From positions 62,001 to 126,000 of the forward strand of contig NZ_JABMCJ010000077.1 in assembly GCF_013359755.1 (NCBI RefSeq): 64,000 nt of DNA. Reading direction: 5' to 3'. The DNA comes from Tardiphaga robiniae. GTDB taxonomy: Bacteria > Pseudomonadota > Alphaproteobacteria > Rhizobiales > Xanthobacteraceae. Under the pieces are notes generated by a model that worked only from the letters and a program-made list of their open reading frames with translations, was not told the origin of the DNA and ran no database searches. Positions 50,104 through 59,781 of the stretch are shown here, piece after piece. The position numbers and the translations under genes are program-made. Numbering within the stretch: position 1 is the stretch's first letter; each line of letters begins with the position of its first letter.

Positions 50104-50291
50104 GAGAGATTCCAGGGCAAAATCGGCCCGAATCCGGTGACGGACACCGCCGGGCCAATGGGTTAACAAAGTCTTGGCAAGCCCGATTTTGGCTTGAAAA
50201 ACCGCGATTTAACGGGCAATCAGGCGGCTGTTTCGCAAGCTGACCCTGACGCCTCGGCAAATCCCTGCCCGGCGCCGTCGCTGGACCGCGG

Positions 50292-52094
50292 ATGGCCAAG
50301 ATTACTCGCAAAGTCACTGACGATCCGTACGGCGCCTGGGCGCTGATCCGCCGCTTGGTCGCCGAACAGGCGGTCACCTATTGGCGGCGCTACCTCCTGG
50401 CCTTCCTGCTGATGGCCGTCTCCGCCGCGACTACCGCGGGCGCCGCCTATATGCTCGGCGAGGTCATCAACCAGGCCTATGTGGACAAGAGCATCGAGCG
50501 GATCGCGCTGTTCTCGGGCTTCGTGGTGGTGATCTTCCTGATCAAGGGCGCATCGACCTACGGCCATACCGTCATTCTCTCGAAGATCTCCAACGCCATC
50601 GTCGCGAACAATCAGCGCCGGCTGTTCGCCAAGCTGATGAACGAGAGCATCGGCTTCTTCTCGGAGCGGCATTCGTCAGAATTCCTGCAGCGGCTCACCG
50701 CCGGCGCCAATTCGGTGACACAGGTGCTCAGCCTGCTGATCAACGCCGTCGGCCGCGACCTGCTGTCGCTGATCGCGCTAGTCGGCGTGATGGTGATGCA
50801 GGATCCTTATATGGCGTTGTTCGGCTTCCTGGTGGCGCCGCCTGCGATGCTGGTGCTGCGCAAGCTGGTCCGGCGCATCAAGGGGCTCGCCCGCAACCAG
50901 TTCACCGGCACCACCGAGATTCTGGAAGTGATGCAGGAATCGCTGCAGGGCATCCGCACGGTGAAGGCCTTCACGCTCGAACAGACCATGCAGCAGCGCA
51001 TGGAAGCGAGCATCACGGCCGTCGAGCAGAACGCCAACAAGATGGCGCGCGTCTCCAGCCGCTCCAGCCCGCTGATGGAAACCCTCGGCGGTTTCGCCAT
51101 CGCGGCGTCGCTGATGTATGGCGGCTATCGCGTGGTGGCGATGGGCGCGACACCCGGCCAATTCTTTTCCTTCGTCACCGCCTTCCTGCTGGCCTATGAG
51201 CCGGCGAAGCGGCTGGCGCGGCTGAACATCGACCTCAACAGTCAGATCATCGGCGCGCATACGCTGCTGGAAATCGTCGACAGCCCGGCTTCCGAGCCGA
51301 ATGACGACCACAAGCCGGCGCTGAAGCTGACCGATGCGCGCGTCGAATTGCATGACGTGACGTTCCGCTATCGCCCCAACGAGGTCGTGCTCAACCGCAT
51401 GAGCTTCGTCGCCGAGCCCGGCAAGGTGACCGCACTGGTCGGCCCGTCAGGGGGCGGTAAGTCCACCGTGCTCGCGCTGCTGCTGCGACTCTACGAAGTC
51501 AGCGAAGGCGATATCACCATCGACGGCCAGTCGATCGGCCAGGTTTCGCGGCGCTCGCTGCGCGGCCAGACCGCCTATGTCGGCCAGGATGTCTATCTGT
51601 TCCGCGGCACGATCCGCGAAAACATCGCCTTCGGCAAACCGGGCGCCACGGAAGACGAGATCGTCGCGGCAGCCAAGGCCGCCTGCGCCCATGATTTCAT
51701 CATGGGTTTCCCGCTCGGATACGAGACGCCGGTCGGCGAGCATGGCGCACAACTCTCCGGCGGCCAGCGCCAACGCATCGCCATCGCGCGCGCGCTGGTG
51801 AAGAACGCGCCGGTCATCCTGCTGGACGAAGCTACCGCAGCGCTGGATTCCGAATCCGAAAAATCGGTGCAGGAAGCCATCGAGCATCTCTGCCAGAATC
51901 GCACCACGATTGTCATCGCCCACCGCCTGCACACGATCATGCATGCCGACGCCATCTTGGTGGTCGAGGGCGGCGAGATCGTCGAGCGCGGCCGCCACGA
52001 CGACCTGCTGCGCCGTGGCGGGCGCTACGCCTCGTTCTTCCGCTTGCAACATCGTGATGCTTCGCCGCTGGCACCGCTTCATGCGTCGGCGTAA
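50292..52094 (+). CDS. MsbA-like ABC exporter (fused permease and ATPase)
   Basis: 600 residues. Six membrane helices occupy about residues 25-320 (for example YLLAFLLMAVSAATTAGAAY). The ATPase domain has Walker A VGPSGGGKST, signature QLSGGQRQRIAIA and Walker B PVILLDEATAALD, and the H-loop histidine is in IVIAHRLHTI. It is a half-transporter that works as a homodimer, exporting lipid A/lipid-linked or other hydrophobic molecules; the MsbA role is likely from size and the many LPS genes nearby, but multidrug or glucan export cannot be excluded. It is the first of three plus-strand genes, 78 bp before the FAH-family hydrolase. Confidence 0.88.
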   Translation: MAKITRKVTDDPYGAWALIRRLVAEQAVTYWRRYLLAFLLMAVSAATTAGAAYMLGEVINQAYVDKSIERIALFSGFVVVIFLIKGASTYGHTVILSKISNAIVANNQRRLFAKLMNESIGFFSERHSSEFLQRLTAGANSVTQVLSLLINAVGRDLLSLIALVGVMVMQDPYMALFGFLVAPPAMLVLRKLVRRIKGLARNQFTGTTEILEVMQESLQGIRTVKAFTLEQTMQQRMEASITAVEQNANKMARVSSRSSPLMETLGGFAIAASLMYGGYRVVAMGATPGQFFSFVTAFLLAYEPAKRLARLNIDLNSQIIGAHTLLEIVDSPASEPNDDHKPALKLTDARVELHDVTFRYRPNEVVLNRMSFVAEPGKVTALVGPSGGGKSTVLALLLRLYEVSEGDITIDGQSIGQVSRRSLRGQTAYVGQDVYLFRGTIRENIAFGKPGATEDEIVAAAKAACAHDFIMGFPLGYETPVGEHGAQLSGGQRQRIAIARALVKNAPVILLDEATAALDSESEKSVQEAIEHLCQNRTTIVIAHRLHTIMHADAILVVEGGEIVERGRHDDLLRRGGRYASFFRLQHRDASPLAPLHASA

Positions 52095-52172
52095 GACTTG
52101 CCTCTGTTTTCTGCCGCGCAAGCGCGGCATCCGTTTTGATCCCAGCCTTCACAACCAGCCCGAGAGCCGTCC

Positions 52173-52871
52173 ATGACCGCATCGTTCGTTATCGCTCCTC
52201 CGCCGCAGGCCGCCATCGCCGTTCAGGGCGAGACTACGAAATTCCCGGTTCGCCGCGTCTGGTGCGTGGGCCGCAACTATCTCGAGCACATCCGCGAACT
52301 CGGCAATGACGAGCGCAACCCTCCCTTCTTCTTCGCCAAACATGCCGACATGATCGTTCCTGATGGCAGCGAAATCCCATACCCGACCCTGACCAAGGAC
52401 ATGCAGCACGAGGTCGAGCTCGTCGTCGCGCTGAAGAGCGGCGGCCTCAACATCTCGCCGGACAAGGCGCTCGATCACGTCTGGGGCTATGGCGTCAGCG
52501 TCGACCTCACCCGCCGCGACCTCCAGACCATCTCGCGCAAGAAAGAGCAGCCCTGGGAAATCGGCAAGTCGTTCGACATGTCGGCGCCCACCGGCGCGCT
52601 CGTCCCCGCTTCGAAGGTCGGCCATCCCTCCAAGGGCAAGATCTGGCTCTCGGTGAACGGTACCGAACGCCAGAAGGGTGACCTGTCCGAAATGATCTGG
52701 AATATCGCCGAGATCATCGCGAAGCTCTCGCTGCAGGTCGAACTCGGCGCCGGCGACGTGATCCTGACCGGTACCCCGGCCGGCGTTGCAGCGCTTCAGC
52801 CAGGCGACAAGGTCGAATGCGGCGTCGATGGCATCGGCACCTTGAAGTTCGAAATCACCGCGCCCAAGTAA
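52173..52871 (+). CDS. Fumarylacetoacetate hydrolase-family protein
   Basis: 232 residues, the size of single-domain FAH-fold enzymes. The signature VWCVGRNYLEHIRELGNDER opens the fold and the metal ligands sit in HEVELVVALKSGG, with GTPAGVAALQPGD near the C-terminus. Members hydrolyse or decarboxylate beta-diketo acids such as fumarylpyruvate, acylpyruvates or oxaloacetate with a magnesium ion. The actual substrate here is unknown. It is followed by a strong terminator, so it ends its transcript. Confidence 0.88.
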   Translation: MTASFVIAPPPQAAIAVQGETTKFPVRRVWCVGRNYLEHIRELGNDERNPPFFFAKHADMIVPDGSEIPYPTLTKDMQHEVELVVALKSGGLNISPDKALDHVWGYGVSVDLTRRDLQTISRKKEQPWEIGKSFDMSAPTGALVPASKVGHPSKGKIWLSVNGTERQKGDLSEMIWNIAEIIAKLSLQVELGAGDVILTGTPAGVAALQPGDKVECGVDGIGTLKFEITAPK

Positions 52872-52892
52872 GGGCCGCACGCCTTTACTGCG

Positions 52893-52921
52893 AAAGGCCG
52901 CGCATGATGCGCGGCCTTTTT
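52893..52921 (+). terminator. Rho-independent terminator after the FAH-family gene
   Basis: A 12-bp GC-rich stem (52893-52904 with 52908-52919), a 3-nt loop and a T run at 52917-52921. Confidence 0.88.
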
Positions 52922-52949
52922 CGTTTCGGCTCCATCAGGGAAGCGATCC

Positions 52950-53975
52950 ATGCCGCTCGAACTAGGTCTCGACACGTTCGGTGACGTCACACGTGGTGCA
53001 GACGGCGAAATGCTGTCACATGCACTAGTCATCCGGAATGTCATCGACGAGGCCGTCCTCGCCGATCAGCTCGACGTCGACTTCTTTGGCGTCGGTGAGC
53101 ATCACCGCGCAGACTTTGCCGTATCGGCGCCCGAAGTCGTGCTCGCGGCCATCGCGACGCGCACCAAGCGCATTCGCCTCGGTTCCGCTGTGACCGTGCT
53201 GAGCTCCGACGATCCGATCCGCGTCTTCCAGCGCTTTGCCACAGTAGACGCGGTCTCCAATGGCCGCGCCGAGGTCATTCTCGGCCGCGGCTCGTTCACC
53301 GAATCCTTCCCGCTGTTCGGCTTCAAGCTCGACCAGTATGAGACGCTGTTCGAGGACAAGCTTGATCTGTTCGCCGCGCTCGCGTCCGAGCCGGAAGTAA
53401 CCTGGAGCGGCACGACCCGCCCGCCACTCACCAATCAGCGCGTCTATCCACCGATCGATGCCGGCAGGCTGATGACCTGGATTGGCGTCGGTGGCAGTCC
53501 CGAGTCGGTTGTTCGCGCGGTGCGCTATGACATGCCCTTGATGCTGGCGATCATCGGCGGCGAGCCCGAGCGATTCAAACCCTATGTCGATCTCTATCAT
53601 CGCGCCTATGCGCAGATTGATCGGCCGGTGAAGCCGATAGGCGTGCATTCACCTGGCTATGTCGCTGCCAGCGACGAGCAGGCCCGCGAGGAACTGTGGT
53701 CCGACTACAAGCAGATGCGCGATCGCATCGGCAAGGAGCGCGGCTGGCCGCCGATGCAGCGCCGCGAATTTGATCAGGAAGCCGAACACGGCTCGCTCTA
53801 TGTGGGATCGCCCGAAACAGTCGCAAAGAAGATTGCGAAGACAGCAGAGACGCTCGGAATTTCGCGCTTCGATCTGAAATACAGCGCGGGACCATTGCCA
53901 CACGAGAAGCTAATGACGTGTATCCAGCTATACGGAACAAAGGTCATTCCGATGGTCCGAGAGATGCTCAAATAA
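52950..53975 (+). CDS. LLM-class flavin-dependent oxidoreductase
   Basis: 341 residues of the luciferase-like TIM-barrel fold. VDFFGVGEHHRADFAV carries the conserved EHH motif, RIRLGSAVTVLSSDDPIRVFQ the flavin-binding strand, and GRGSFTESFPLFG and YVGSPETVAKKIAKT are typical of the class. It uses FMNH2 (or F420-like analogue in other bacteria) to oxidise a substrate that cannot be told from the sequence. AGGGAA is upstream of the ATG. It is a single gene between two terminators. Confidence 0.9.
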   Translation: MPLELGLDTFGDVTRGADGEMLSHALVIRNVIDEAVLADQLDVDFFGVGEHHRADFAVSAPEVVLAAIATRTKRIRLGSAVTVLSSDDPIRVFQRFATVDAVSNGRAEVILGRGSFTESFPLFGFKLDQYETLFEDKLDLFAALASEPEVTWSGTTRPPLTNQRVYPPIDAGRLMTWIGVGGSPESVVRAVRYDMPLMLAIIGGEPERFKPYVDLYHRAYAQIDRPVKPIGVHSPGYVAASDEQAREELWSDYKQMRDRIGKERGWPPMQRREFDQEAEHGSLYVGSPETVAKKIAKTAETLGISRFDLKYSAGPLPHEKLMTCIQLYGTKVIPMVREMLK

Positions 53976-53977
53976 CA

Positions 53978-54005
53978 AAAAGCCCCGGATCACTCCGGGG
54001 CTTTT
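53978..54005. terminator. Bidirectional terminator between the LLM oxidoreductase and ahcY
   Basis: A 12-bp stem (53978-53989 with 53994-54005) with a 4-nt loop has A- and T-rich flanks, so it can stop both convergent transcripts. Confidence 0.85.
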
Positions 54006-54029
54006 CTTCTTCAATTCGTCAAAACAAAC

Positions 54030-55451
54030 TCAGTAGCGGTAGTGGTCCGCCTTGAACGGGCCTTCGGTCTTCACACCGATATAAGCAGCCTGTTCCTTGC
54101 TGAGCGTGCTCAGCTTGACGCCGATCTTGGCGAGATGCAGACGGGCTACCTTCTCGTCGAGCGACTTCGGAAGGACGTAGACTTCCTTCTTGTATTTGCC
54201 GTCCTTGTTGTTGGCATAGAGTTCGATCTGCGCCAGCGTCTGGTTGGTGAACGAGGCCGACATTACGAAGGACGGATGTCCGGTCGCGTTGCCGAGGTTC
54301 ACCAGGCGGCCTTCGGACAGCAGGATCATGCGCTTGCCGTCTGGGAAGGTGATTTCGTCGACCTGCGGCTTGATGTTGTCCCACTTCAGGTTCTTCAACG
54401 TGGCGATCTGGATCTCGTTGTCGAAGTGACCGATGTTGCAGACAATGGCACGATCCTTCATCGCGCGCATGTGCTCGATGGTGATGATGTCCTTGTTGCC
54501 GGTCGCGGTGACGAAGATGTCGGCGCGCGGTGCGGCGTCTTCCATGGTCACGACTTCATAGCCTTCCATCGCCGCCTGCAATGCGCAGATCGGATCGATT
54601 TCGGACACCAGCACGCGGCAACCGGCTTGGCGCAGCGAAGCGGCCGAGCCCTTGCCGACGTCGCCGAAGCCGGCAACCATGGCGACCTTGCCGGACATCA
54701 TGACGTCGGTGCCGCGGCGGATGCCGTCAACCAGCGATTCACGGCAGCCATAGAGATTGTCGAACTTCGACTTGGTCACGGAGTCATTGACGTTGATCGC
54801 GGGCCACAACAGCGTGCCAGCCTTCTGCATGTCGTACAGACGATGCACACCCGTGGTGGTCTCTTCCGAGACGCCCTTGATGCTGTCGGCGATCGCCTTG
54901 AAGTAGCCCTTCGGCTTCTCCTTGAGCTGCTTCTTAAGCAGCGCGAAGAACACTTCCTCTTCTTCCGAACCTGGCTTGTCCAGGAACGCCGTGTCGCCGT
55001 TCTCGGCCTTGAGGCCGAGATGGACATACATGGTGGCGTCGCCGCCGTCGTCGAGGATCATGTTGGGATGACCGCCGCCATGCCAGTCGAACAGCTTGGC
55101 GGTGTAGTCCCAATATTCAGTGAGGCTTTCGCCCTTGATGGCGAACACCGGAATGCCGGCGGCTGCGATCGCGGCAGCGGCATGATCCTGGGTCGAATAG
55201 ATGTTGCAGGAGACCCAGCGGACGTCGGCGCCGAGCGCCTTCAGCGTCTCGATCAGCACTCCGGTCTGAATGGTCATGTGCAGCGAGCCGGCAATACGCG
55301 CGCCCTTCAGAACCTGCTTCGGGCCGAATTCCTCGCGGGTGGCCATCAGGCCGGGCATCTCGGTCTCAGCGATCGAGAGCTCCTTGCGGCCGAATGGCGC
55401 GAGATTGATATCCTTGACGATGTAGTCCGTGAAACCGTTGGGGGCGGTCAT
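54030..55451 (-). CDS. ahcY: Adenosylhomocysteinase (S-adenosyl-L-homocysteine hydrolase)
   Basis: 473 residues from the ATG at 55451, which has AAGGAT upstream; the 39-codon upward extension of the frame is not coding-like. The NAD-binding signature is [34 protein letters not shown] precedes it and [11 protein letters not shown] follows. The C-terminal KADHYRY is the conserved end. It splits SAH into adenosine and homocysteine, keeping methylation going and returning homocysteine to methionine. It lies 142 bp after metK on the same strand, with a structured hairpin element in between. Confidence 0.95.
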   Translation of the reverse strand: MTAPNGFTDYIVKDINLAPFGRKELSIAETEMPGLMATREEFGPKQVLKGARIAGSLHMTIQTGVLIETLKALGADVRWVSCNIYSTQDHAAAAIAAAGIPVFAIKGESLTEYWDYTAKLFDWHGGGHPNMILDDGGDATMYVHLGLKAENGDTAFLDKPGSEEEEVFFALLKKQLKEKPKGYFKAIADSIKGVSEETTTGVHRLYDMQKAGTLLWPAINVNDSVTKSKFDNLYGCRESLVDGIRRGTDVMMSGKVAMVAGFGDVGKGSAASLRQAGCRVLVSEIDPICALQAAMEGYEVVTMEDAAPRADIFVTATGNKDIITIEHMRAMKDRAIVCNIGHFDNEIQIATLKNLKWDNIKPQVDEITFPDGKRMILLSEGRLVNLGNATGHPSFVMSASFTNQTLAQIELYANNKDGKYKKEVYVLPKSLDEKVARLHLAKIGVKLSTLSKEQAAYIGVKTEGPFKADHYRY

Positions 55452-55537
55452 GCTTTTATCCTTGATGAGAGAGCGATTCCGCAGCGCTCGCGCCTTCGCG
55501 AACGAACACGGAATCTCGATGTGATAGTCACTTCTGA

Positions 55538-55580
55538 GTTCCGGGTTCGTATGCGCGAAGATGCGCACACGCCCCGGAAC
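55538..55580 (-). promoter_or_regulatory. Structured hairpin in the metK-ahcY intergenic region
   Basis: Outer arms 55538-55545 and 55573-55580 pair over 8 bp. Inside, 55548-55550 with 55569-55571 and 55552-55556 with 55563-55567 continue the stem with a 6-nt loop. It begins 14 bp past the metK stop on the minus strand and is not followed by a T run. It may be an mRNA processing or attenuation element; no known riboswitch was matched. Confidence 0.55.
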
Positions 55581-55593
55581 GACGAATTTGTGG

Positions 55594-56790
55594 TTAGACG
55601 TTGCGCTTCAGCGCATCGACGAGGTCGGTCTTCTCCCAGGAGAAGCCACCATCGGCATCCGGCGTGCGACCGAAATGACCGTAGGCCGACGTGCGGGCGT
55701 AGATCGGCTTGTTGAGGTCGAGATGCTTGCGGATGCCGCGCGGCGTCAGATCCATCGCGGCAGCAACGGCCTTCTCGATGGCATCGTCAGCGACCTTGCC
55801 GGTGCCGTGGGTGTCGACATAGATCGACAGCGGGCGCGCCACGCCGATGGCGTAAGCGAGCTGCAACGTCGCCTTGTCGGCCAGACCAGCGGCAACGATG
55901 TTCTTGGCGACGTAGCGCGCGGCGTAAGCGGCCGAACGGTCCACCTTGGTGGAGTCCTTGCCCGAGAATGCACCGCCACCATGCGGGGCTGCGCCGCCGT
56001 AGGTGTCGACGATGATCTTGCGGCCGGTGAGACCTGCGTCGCCATCGGGACCGCCGATAAAGAACTTCCCGGTCGGATTGATGTGCCAGATCGTCTTGTC
56101 GCTGATCCAGCCATCCGGCAGCGCCTTGCGGACATAGGGCTCGACGCGTTCGCGCACCTGGTTCGAGGTCATGTCCTCAACGAGATGCTGATGCGAGACG
56201 ACGATTTCGCGCACGCCGACCGGCTTGCCGTTTTCGTACTGCACGGTGACCTGGCTCTTGGAGTCCGGACCGAGCACCTTTTCGGTACCGGCATGACGGG
56301 CTTCCGAGATCAGGCGCAGAATCTTGTGCGCGTAGAAGATCGGTGCCGGCATCAGCTCGGGCGTTTCGTTGGTAGCGTAACCGAACATGATGCCCTGGTC
56401 GCCAGCGCCTTCTTCGGCATTGGTCGGCTGCTTGGCATCGACGCCCTGTGCGATATCGGCCGACTGCGGATGCAGCAGAATCTCAACGTCGGCGGTCTTC
56501 CAGTGGAAACCGTCCTGCTCGTAGCCGATGTCCTTGATGGCGGCGCGAACGACGGCTTCGATGTGGTCGTTGGTGACGGTGGATGGACCGCGGGTCTCGC
56601 CGGCGATCACAACCTTGTTGGTGGTGGCGAGGGTTTCGCAGGCAGCGCGAATATCCCAAGGATCAATGCCCGCCTTCGGGCCTTCGCGGAAGAACAGATC
56701 GACGATCTCGTCGGAGATACGGTCGCAGACCTTGTCGGGATGGCCTTCGGAAACCGATTCACTGGTGAAGAGATAAGACGCGCGCATCAA
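55594..56790 (-). CDS. metK: Methionine adenosyltransferase (SAM synthetase)
   Basis: 398 residues, standard for MetK. It begins [18 protein letters not shown] with the ATP-binding signature; the central [19 protein letters not shown] and [18 protein letters not shown] glycine loop are all present. It makes SAM from methionine and ATP in the cytoplasm. It is 57 bp downstream of the HTH/methyltransferase-like gene and 142 bp upstream of ahcY, all on one strand, and so probably belongs to one transcript. Confidence 0.96.
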   Translation of the reverse strand: MMRASYLFTSESVSEGHPDKVCDRISDEIVDLFFREGPKAGIDPWDIRAACETLATTNKVVIAGETRGPSTVTNDHIEAVVRAAIKDIGYEQDGFHWKTADVEILLHPQSADIAQGVDAKQPTNAEEGAGDQGIMFGYATNETPELMPAPIFYAHKILRLISEARHAGTEKVLGPDSKSQVTVQYENGKPVGVREIVVSHQHLVEDMTSNQVRERVEPYVRKALPDGWISDKTIWHINPTGKFFIGGPDGDAGLTGRKIIVDTYGGAAPHGGGAFSGKDSTKVDRSAAYAARYVAKNIVAAGLADKATLQLAYAIGVARPLSIYVDTHGTGKVADDAIEKAVAAAMDLTPRGIRKHLDLNKPIYARTSAYGHFGRTPDADGGFSWEKTDLVDALKRNV

Positions 56791-56847
56791 CTGGTCCTCT
56801 AGGTTGCGCCGGAGCCCGGCAGCCTTCGTCAGATTGTTCCGGAAATG

Positions 56848-58203
56848 TCAGTCGCGACGCCGCGAGATGACGTAGGATTCGTCGTAGAACCAGAGACCGT
56901 TGTGCTTGCGCAGAACCTCTCGGGTGGCATCCAGGTAACGGCCGCTCTCCGTCACTTCCGTCAAACGGTCATCCTCGATTTGGGCCACGTAAACCGCCGC
57001 GTTCCACGCTGCAAAAGCCGTCGAAGTTCCGATCGATCCGGTCACCTCGTTCGGCAACGCCTCCATGGCGTAGCGAAAGATCGACCGCTGGTCGGAATAG
57101 GCATTGAAGTTCAGATCGCGGCCGGCTGAGCCCAGCTCATATTTCACCGCCCGCAATAGCTCATGCCGGCTCACGGCGAAAGGATTTTCTTTGGGCCAGA
57201 CGGCTTGAACGATCTCCATACCGGGGTCCTGCCCATGCGAGTGGATACCGATCAGTCGCCCACCTGCCCGCAGCGCCCGGGCCAGCGGCGCCATGATCCG
57301 TTTGGCCCGAAATTGCACCGAAGACTTCGCCCGATAGGGCTGGGAGGCGATAATCAGGTCAAAATTGGCCTCCGTGCGCCCTGCGCGGGGGATAATAGAA
57401 TCCAGCAGGAACCGGTGATCCTCGCGATAAACCACCAGCGCCACGGGCCGTTCATAGGTCGGCATGCCTGATCGGGGGTTGATGCTGGCCCGCCAGTTGT
57501 CCTCAAGAAAAGCTCCAAGTCCGGCGATCTGGTCGGCGAATTCGCCGGACGAAGCCCCCCGCAGCGGAACTTCGTGCCAGATCATGGCGGCTGCGGCGGC
57601 GGGTGATGCCGGGGTCAGTGTGGGCGCCTCGGCATAGTGCATGTTGGTCAGCACGAAGACCGTGGCTGGATGTTCGAACAGCCGATCCGGCACCTTATCC
57701 AGGGTCAGCCGGACGTCCTCGAGACTGAGCTCCTTGCCGGCGATATAGAATGGCATATGCGGGAACCGGCCGTGCATCGAGCGCATCACCCGCGCCAGCA
57801 CCGTACCGTCACCGACGCCCGCATCGAACACCCGCAGCGCTGGCGGGCGCGGATGGATGCTGGCCAATTCGAGCCCGACGCGATCGGCAATCACCCGCTT
57901 TTCCGAGCAGGTATGGACGAACAGCAGGTATTTCTGCCGGTTCTCGAAGAAGCGGAAATTGCTACGCGGATCGCGCCGTTCGATTGGCGGCTCCAGCCCG
58001 CGTGGCGGCGGCACGCCCTCCGGCATCGATTGGGCAATGAAGGCCTGAATTCGCTCCAGCGTGTCGATGGTGATGCGCTTTCCCTCACGCAGGCGATTCA
58101 CCAGCTTGCCGTCGTTGACGGCCCGGCGACCGAAGGTCGACTCCGCCATCTCCGCCTGTCGGCAGAAATCCGAGATGATTCCGAGGATCTGATCGTTCTT
58201 CAT
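56848..58203 (-). CDS. HTH plus SAM-dependent methyltransferase-like protein
   Basis: 451 residues. The first 55 residues (MAESTFGRRAVNDGKLVNRL and TIDTLERIQAFI) form a small helix-turn-helix-like region. A class I methyltransferase-type fold follows, with the SAM-binding motif FDAGVGDG at residues 126-133. A later strand reads FDLIIASQPYRAKSS, resembling motif IV (an SPPY/NPPY-like tetrad, here SQPY) at residues 281-295. I recognise the layout but not a characterised family. The gene is first in a run with metK and ahcY, so a role in SAM-cycle control or as a SAM-using enzyme is plausible but unproven. It is divergent from ugd. Confidence 0.8.
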   Translation of the reverse strand: MKNDQILGIISDFCRQAEMAESTFGRRAVNDGKLVNRLREGKRITIDTLERIQAFIAQSMPEGVPPPRGLEPPIERRDPRSNFRFFENRQKYLLFVHTCSEKRVIADRVGLELASIHPRPPALRVFDAGVGDGTVLARVMRSMHGRFPHMPFYIAGKELSLEDVRLTLDKVPDRLFEHPATVFVLTNMHYAEAPTLTPASPAAAAAMIWHEVPLRGASSGEFADQIAGLGAFLEDNWRASINPRSGMPTYERPVALVVYREDHRFLLDSIIPRAGRTEANFDLIIASQPYRAKSSVQFRAKRIMAPLARALRAGGRLIGIHSHGQDPGMEIVQAVWPKENPFAVSRHELLRAVKYELGSAGRDLNFNAYSDQRSIFRYAMEALPNEVTGSIGTSTAFAAWNAAVYVAQIEDDRLTEVTESGRYLDATREVLRKHNGLWFYDESYVISRRRD

Positions 58204-58382
58204 GTGCGGGGATGTGACCGGAAGTGGGCAGAATTATGCTTGGCCCACTCTTTAGCACGATCTGCCCACAGATGATATACGTGATCCGGCATCGCCGCCG
58301 CGGTGTGCAAGTCACGGTGTTCTGCTAAAACACAGCCGCGAAGCGCTCTTCAGAATGATCTTCAAGACAAAGGCAATCTCCC

Positions 58383-59693
58383 ATGCATATCGCCATGATT
58401 GGCACTGGTTATGTCGGCCTCGTATCCGGCGCTTGCTTCGCCGATTTCGGGCACCACGTGATCTGCGTGGACAAGGACAGCAGCAAGATCGACGCCCTGC
58501 TCCGTGGCGAGATCCCGATCTTCGAGCCCGGCCTGGACGCGCTGGTGGCCAGCAATGTGAAAAGCGGCCGGCTCGGCTTCAGTCTCGACCTCAGTGAAGC
58601 TGTGAAGACGGCGGATGCCGTGTTCATCGCGGTCGGCACCCCGTCCCGCCGCGGCGATGGCCACGCTGATCTCAGCTACGTGCATGCCGCCGCGCGCGAG
58701 ATCGCCGCCAACCTGTGCGATTTTACCGTGGTCATCACCAAGTCGACCGTGCCTGTCGGCACCGGCGACGATGTGGAACGCATCATCAAGGAAGCCAATC
58801 CCGACGCCGACGTCGCCGTGGCGTCAAACCCGGAATTCCTGCGCGAGGGCGCCGCGATCCGCGACTTCAAGCATCCGGACCGGATCGTTGTCGGCACCGA
58901 CGACGAGCGCGCACGCACGGTGATCTCGGAGATCTATCGCCCGCTTTATCTCAATCAGGCGCCCATCATGTATACGGGTCGGCGCACCGCCGAGCTGATC
59001 AAATACGCCGCCAACGCATTTCTCGCGACCAAGATCACGTTCATCAATGAAATCGCTGATCTGGCCGAGCGGACCGGCGCAGATGTCCAGGACGTCGCGC
59101 GTGGCATCGGCCTCGACAACCGCATCGGCGCGAAGTTCCTGCATGCTGGTCCCGGCTTCGGTGGCTCGTGTTTTCCGAAGGATACCCGCGCACTGGTCAA
59201 GACCGGTCAGGACTACGACGCGCCACTGCGGATCGTCGAGGCCGTCCTCACCGTCAACGATAACCGCAAGCGCGCCATGGCCCGTAAGGTGTCTGCCGCG
59301 CTTGGCGGCAATCTGCGCGGCAAGACCGTCGGCGTGCTCGGACTGACGTTCAAGCCCAACACCGACGACATGCGCGAGGCGCCGTCGATCCCCTTGATCA
59401 CCGCGCTTCAGGATCTCGGCGCGACCGTGCAGGCCTACGATCCCGTCGGCATGGAACAGGCCAAGCACGAACTGCCGGATATCACCTATTGCGACGATGC
59501 CTATGCATGCGCGACTGGCGCCGACGCGCTGGTGATTGTGACCGAATGGGAACAGTTCCGCGCACTCGACCTCGCGCAAGTGAAGAAGAAGATGAAGCAG
59601 CCGGTCATCGTGGATCTGCGCAACATCTACCGCCCCGAGGAGATGCTCAAGGCCGGCTTCACCTATGAAAGCGTAGGCCGCGGCAAGTCCTGA
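58383..59693 (+). CDS. ugd: UDP-glucose 6-dehydrogenase
   Basis: 436 residues. The NAD motif is MIGTGYVGLVSGACFADFGH, the catalytic cysteine is in GFGGSCFPKDTRAL, and VLGLTFKPNTDDMREAPS closes the NAD-binding C-terminal part. It oxidises UDP-glucose twice to UDP-glucuronate. This feeds the UDP-glucuronate 4-epimerase encoded at 37301-38299 and hence uronic acid-containing glycans. It is a single gene, divergent from the HTH/methyltransferase gene and ended by a terminator. Confidence 0.95.
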   Translation: MHIAMIGTGYVGLVSGACFADFGHHVICVDKDSSKIDALLRGEIPIFEPGLDALVASNVKSGRLGFSLDLSEAVKTADAVFIAVGTPSRRGDGHADLSYVHAAAREIAANLCDFTVVITKSTVPVGTGDDVERIIKEANPDADVAVASNPEFLREGAAIRDFKHPDRIVVGTDDERARTVISEIYRPLYLNQAPIMYTGRRTAELIKYAANAFLATKITFINEIADLAERTGADVQDVARGIGLDNRIGAKFLHAGPGFGGSCFPKDTRALVKTGQDYDAPLRIVEAVLTVNDNRKRAMARKVSAALGGNLRGKTVGVLGLTFKPNTDDMREAPSIPLITALQDLGATVQAYDPVGMEQAKHELPDITYCDDAYACATGADALVIVTEWEQFRALDLAQVKKKMKQPVIVDLRNIYRPEEMLKAGFTYESVGRGKS

Positions 59694-59722
59694 GAGCTCA
59701 TCGTCCGGAGACTGAAATGCAA

Positions 59723-59744
59723 ATGCCCGGCAAAAGCCGGGCAT
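59723..59744. terminator. Terminator between ugd and the MetE-like gene
   Basis: A perfect 9-bp stem (59723-59731 with 59736-59744) with an AAAA loop is followed by CTTTG. It serves convergent genes: ugd (plus) and the MetE-like gene (minus). Confidence 0.75.
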
Positions 59745-59781
59745 CTTTGTTGGCGAGTCCGCTGGTCAGGCGACAGCGGGC

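Noticed and set aside
55452-55593. SAM-II or SAH riboswitch in front of ahcY
   Set aside because: A strong hairpin exists, but I could not match the conserved core of either riboswitch class. It is kept only as an unassigned structured element.
54042-55715. Plus-strand open frame of 557 codons opposite ahcY
   Set aside because: Antisense shadow of a highly conserved enzyme gene. It has no ribosome site or domain and also runs into metK.
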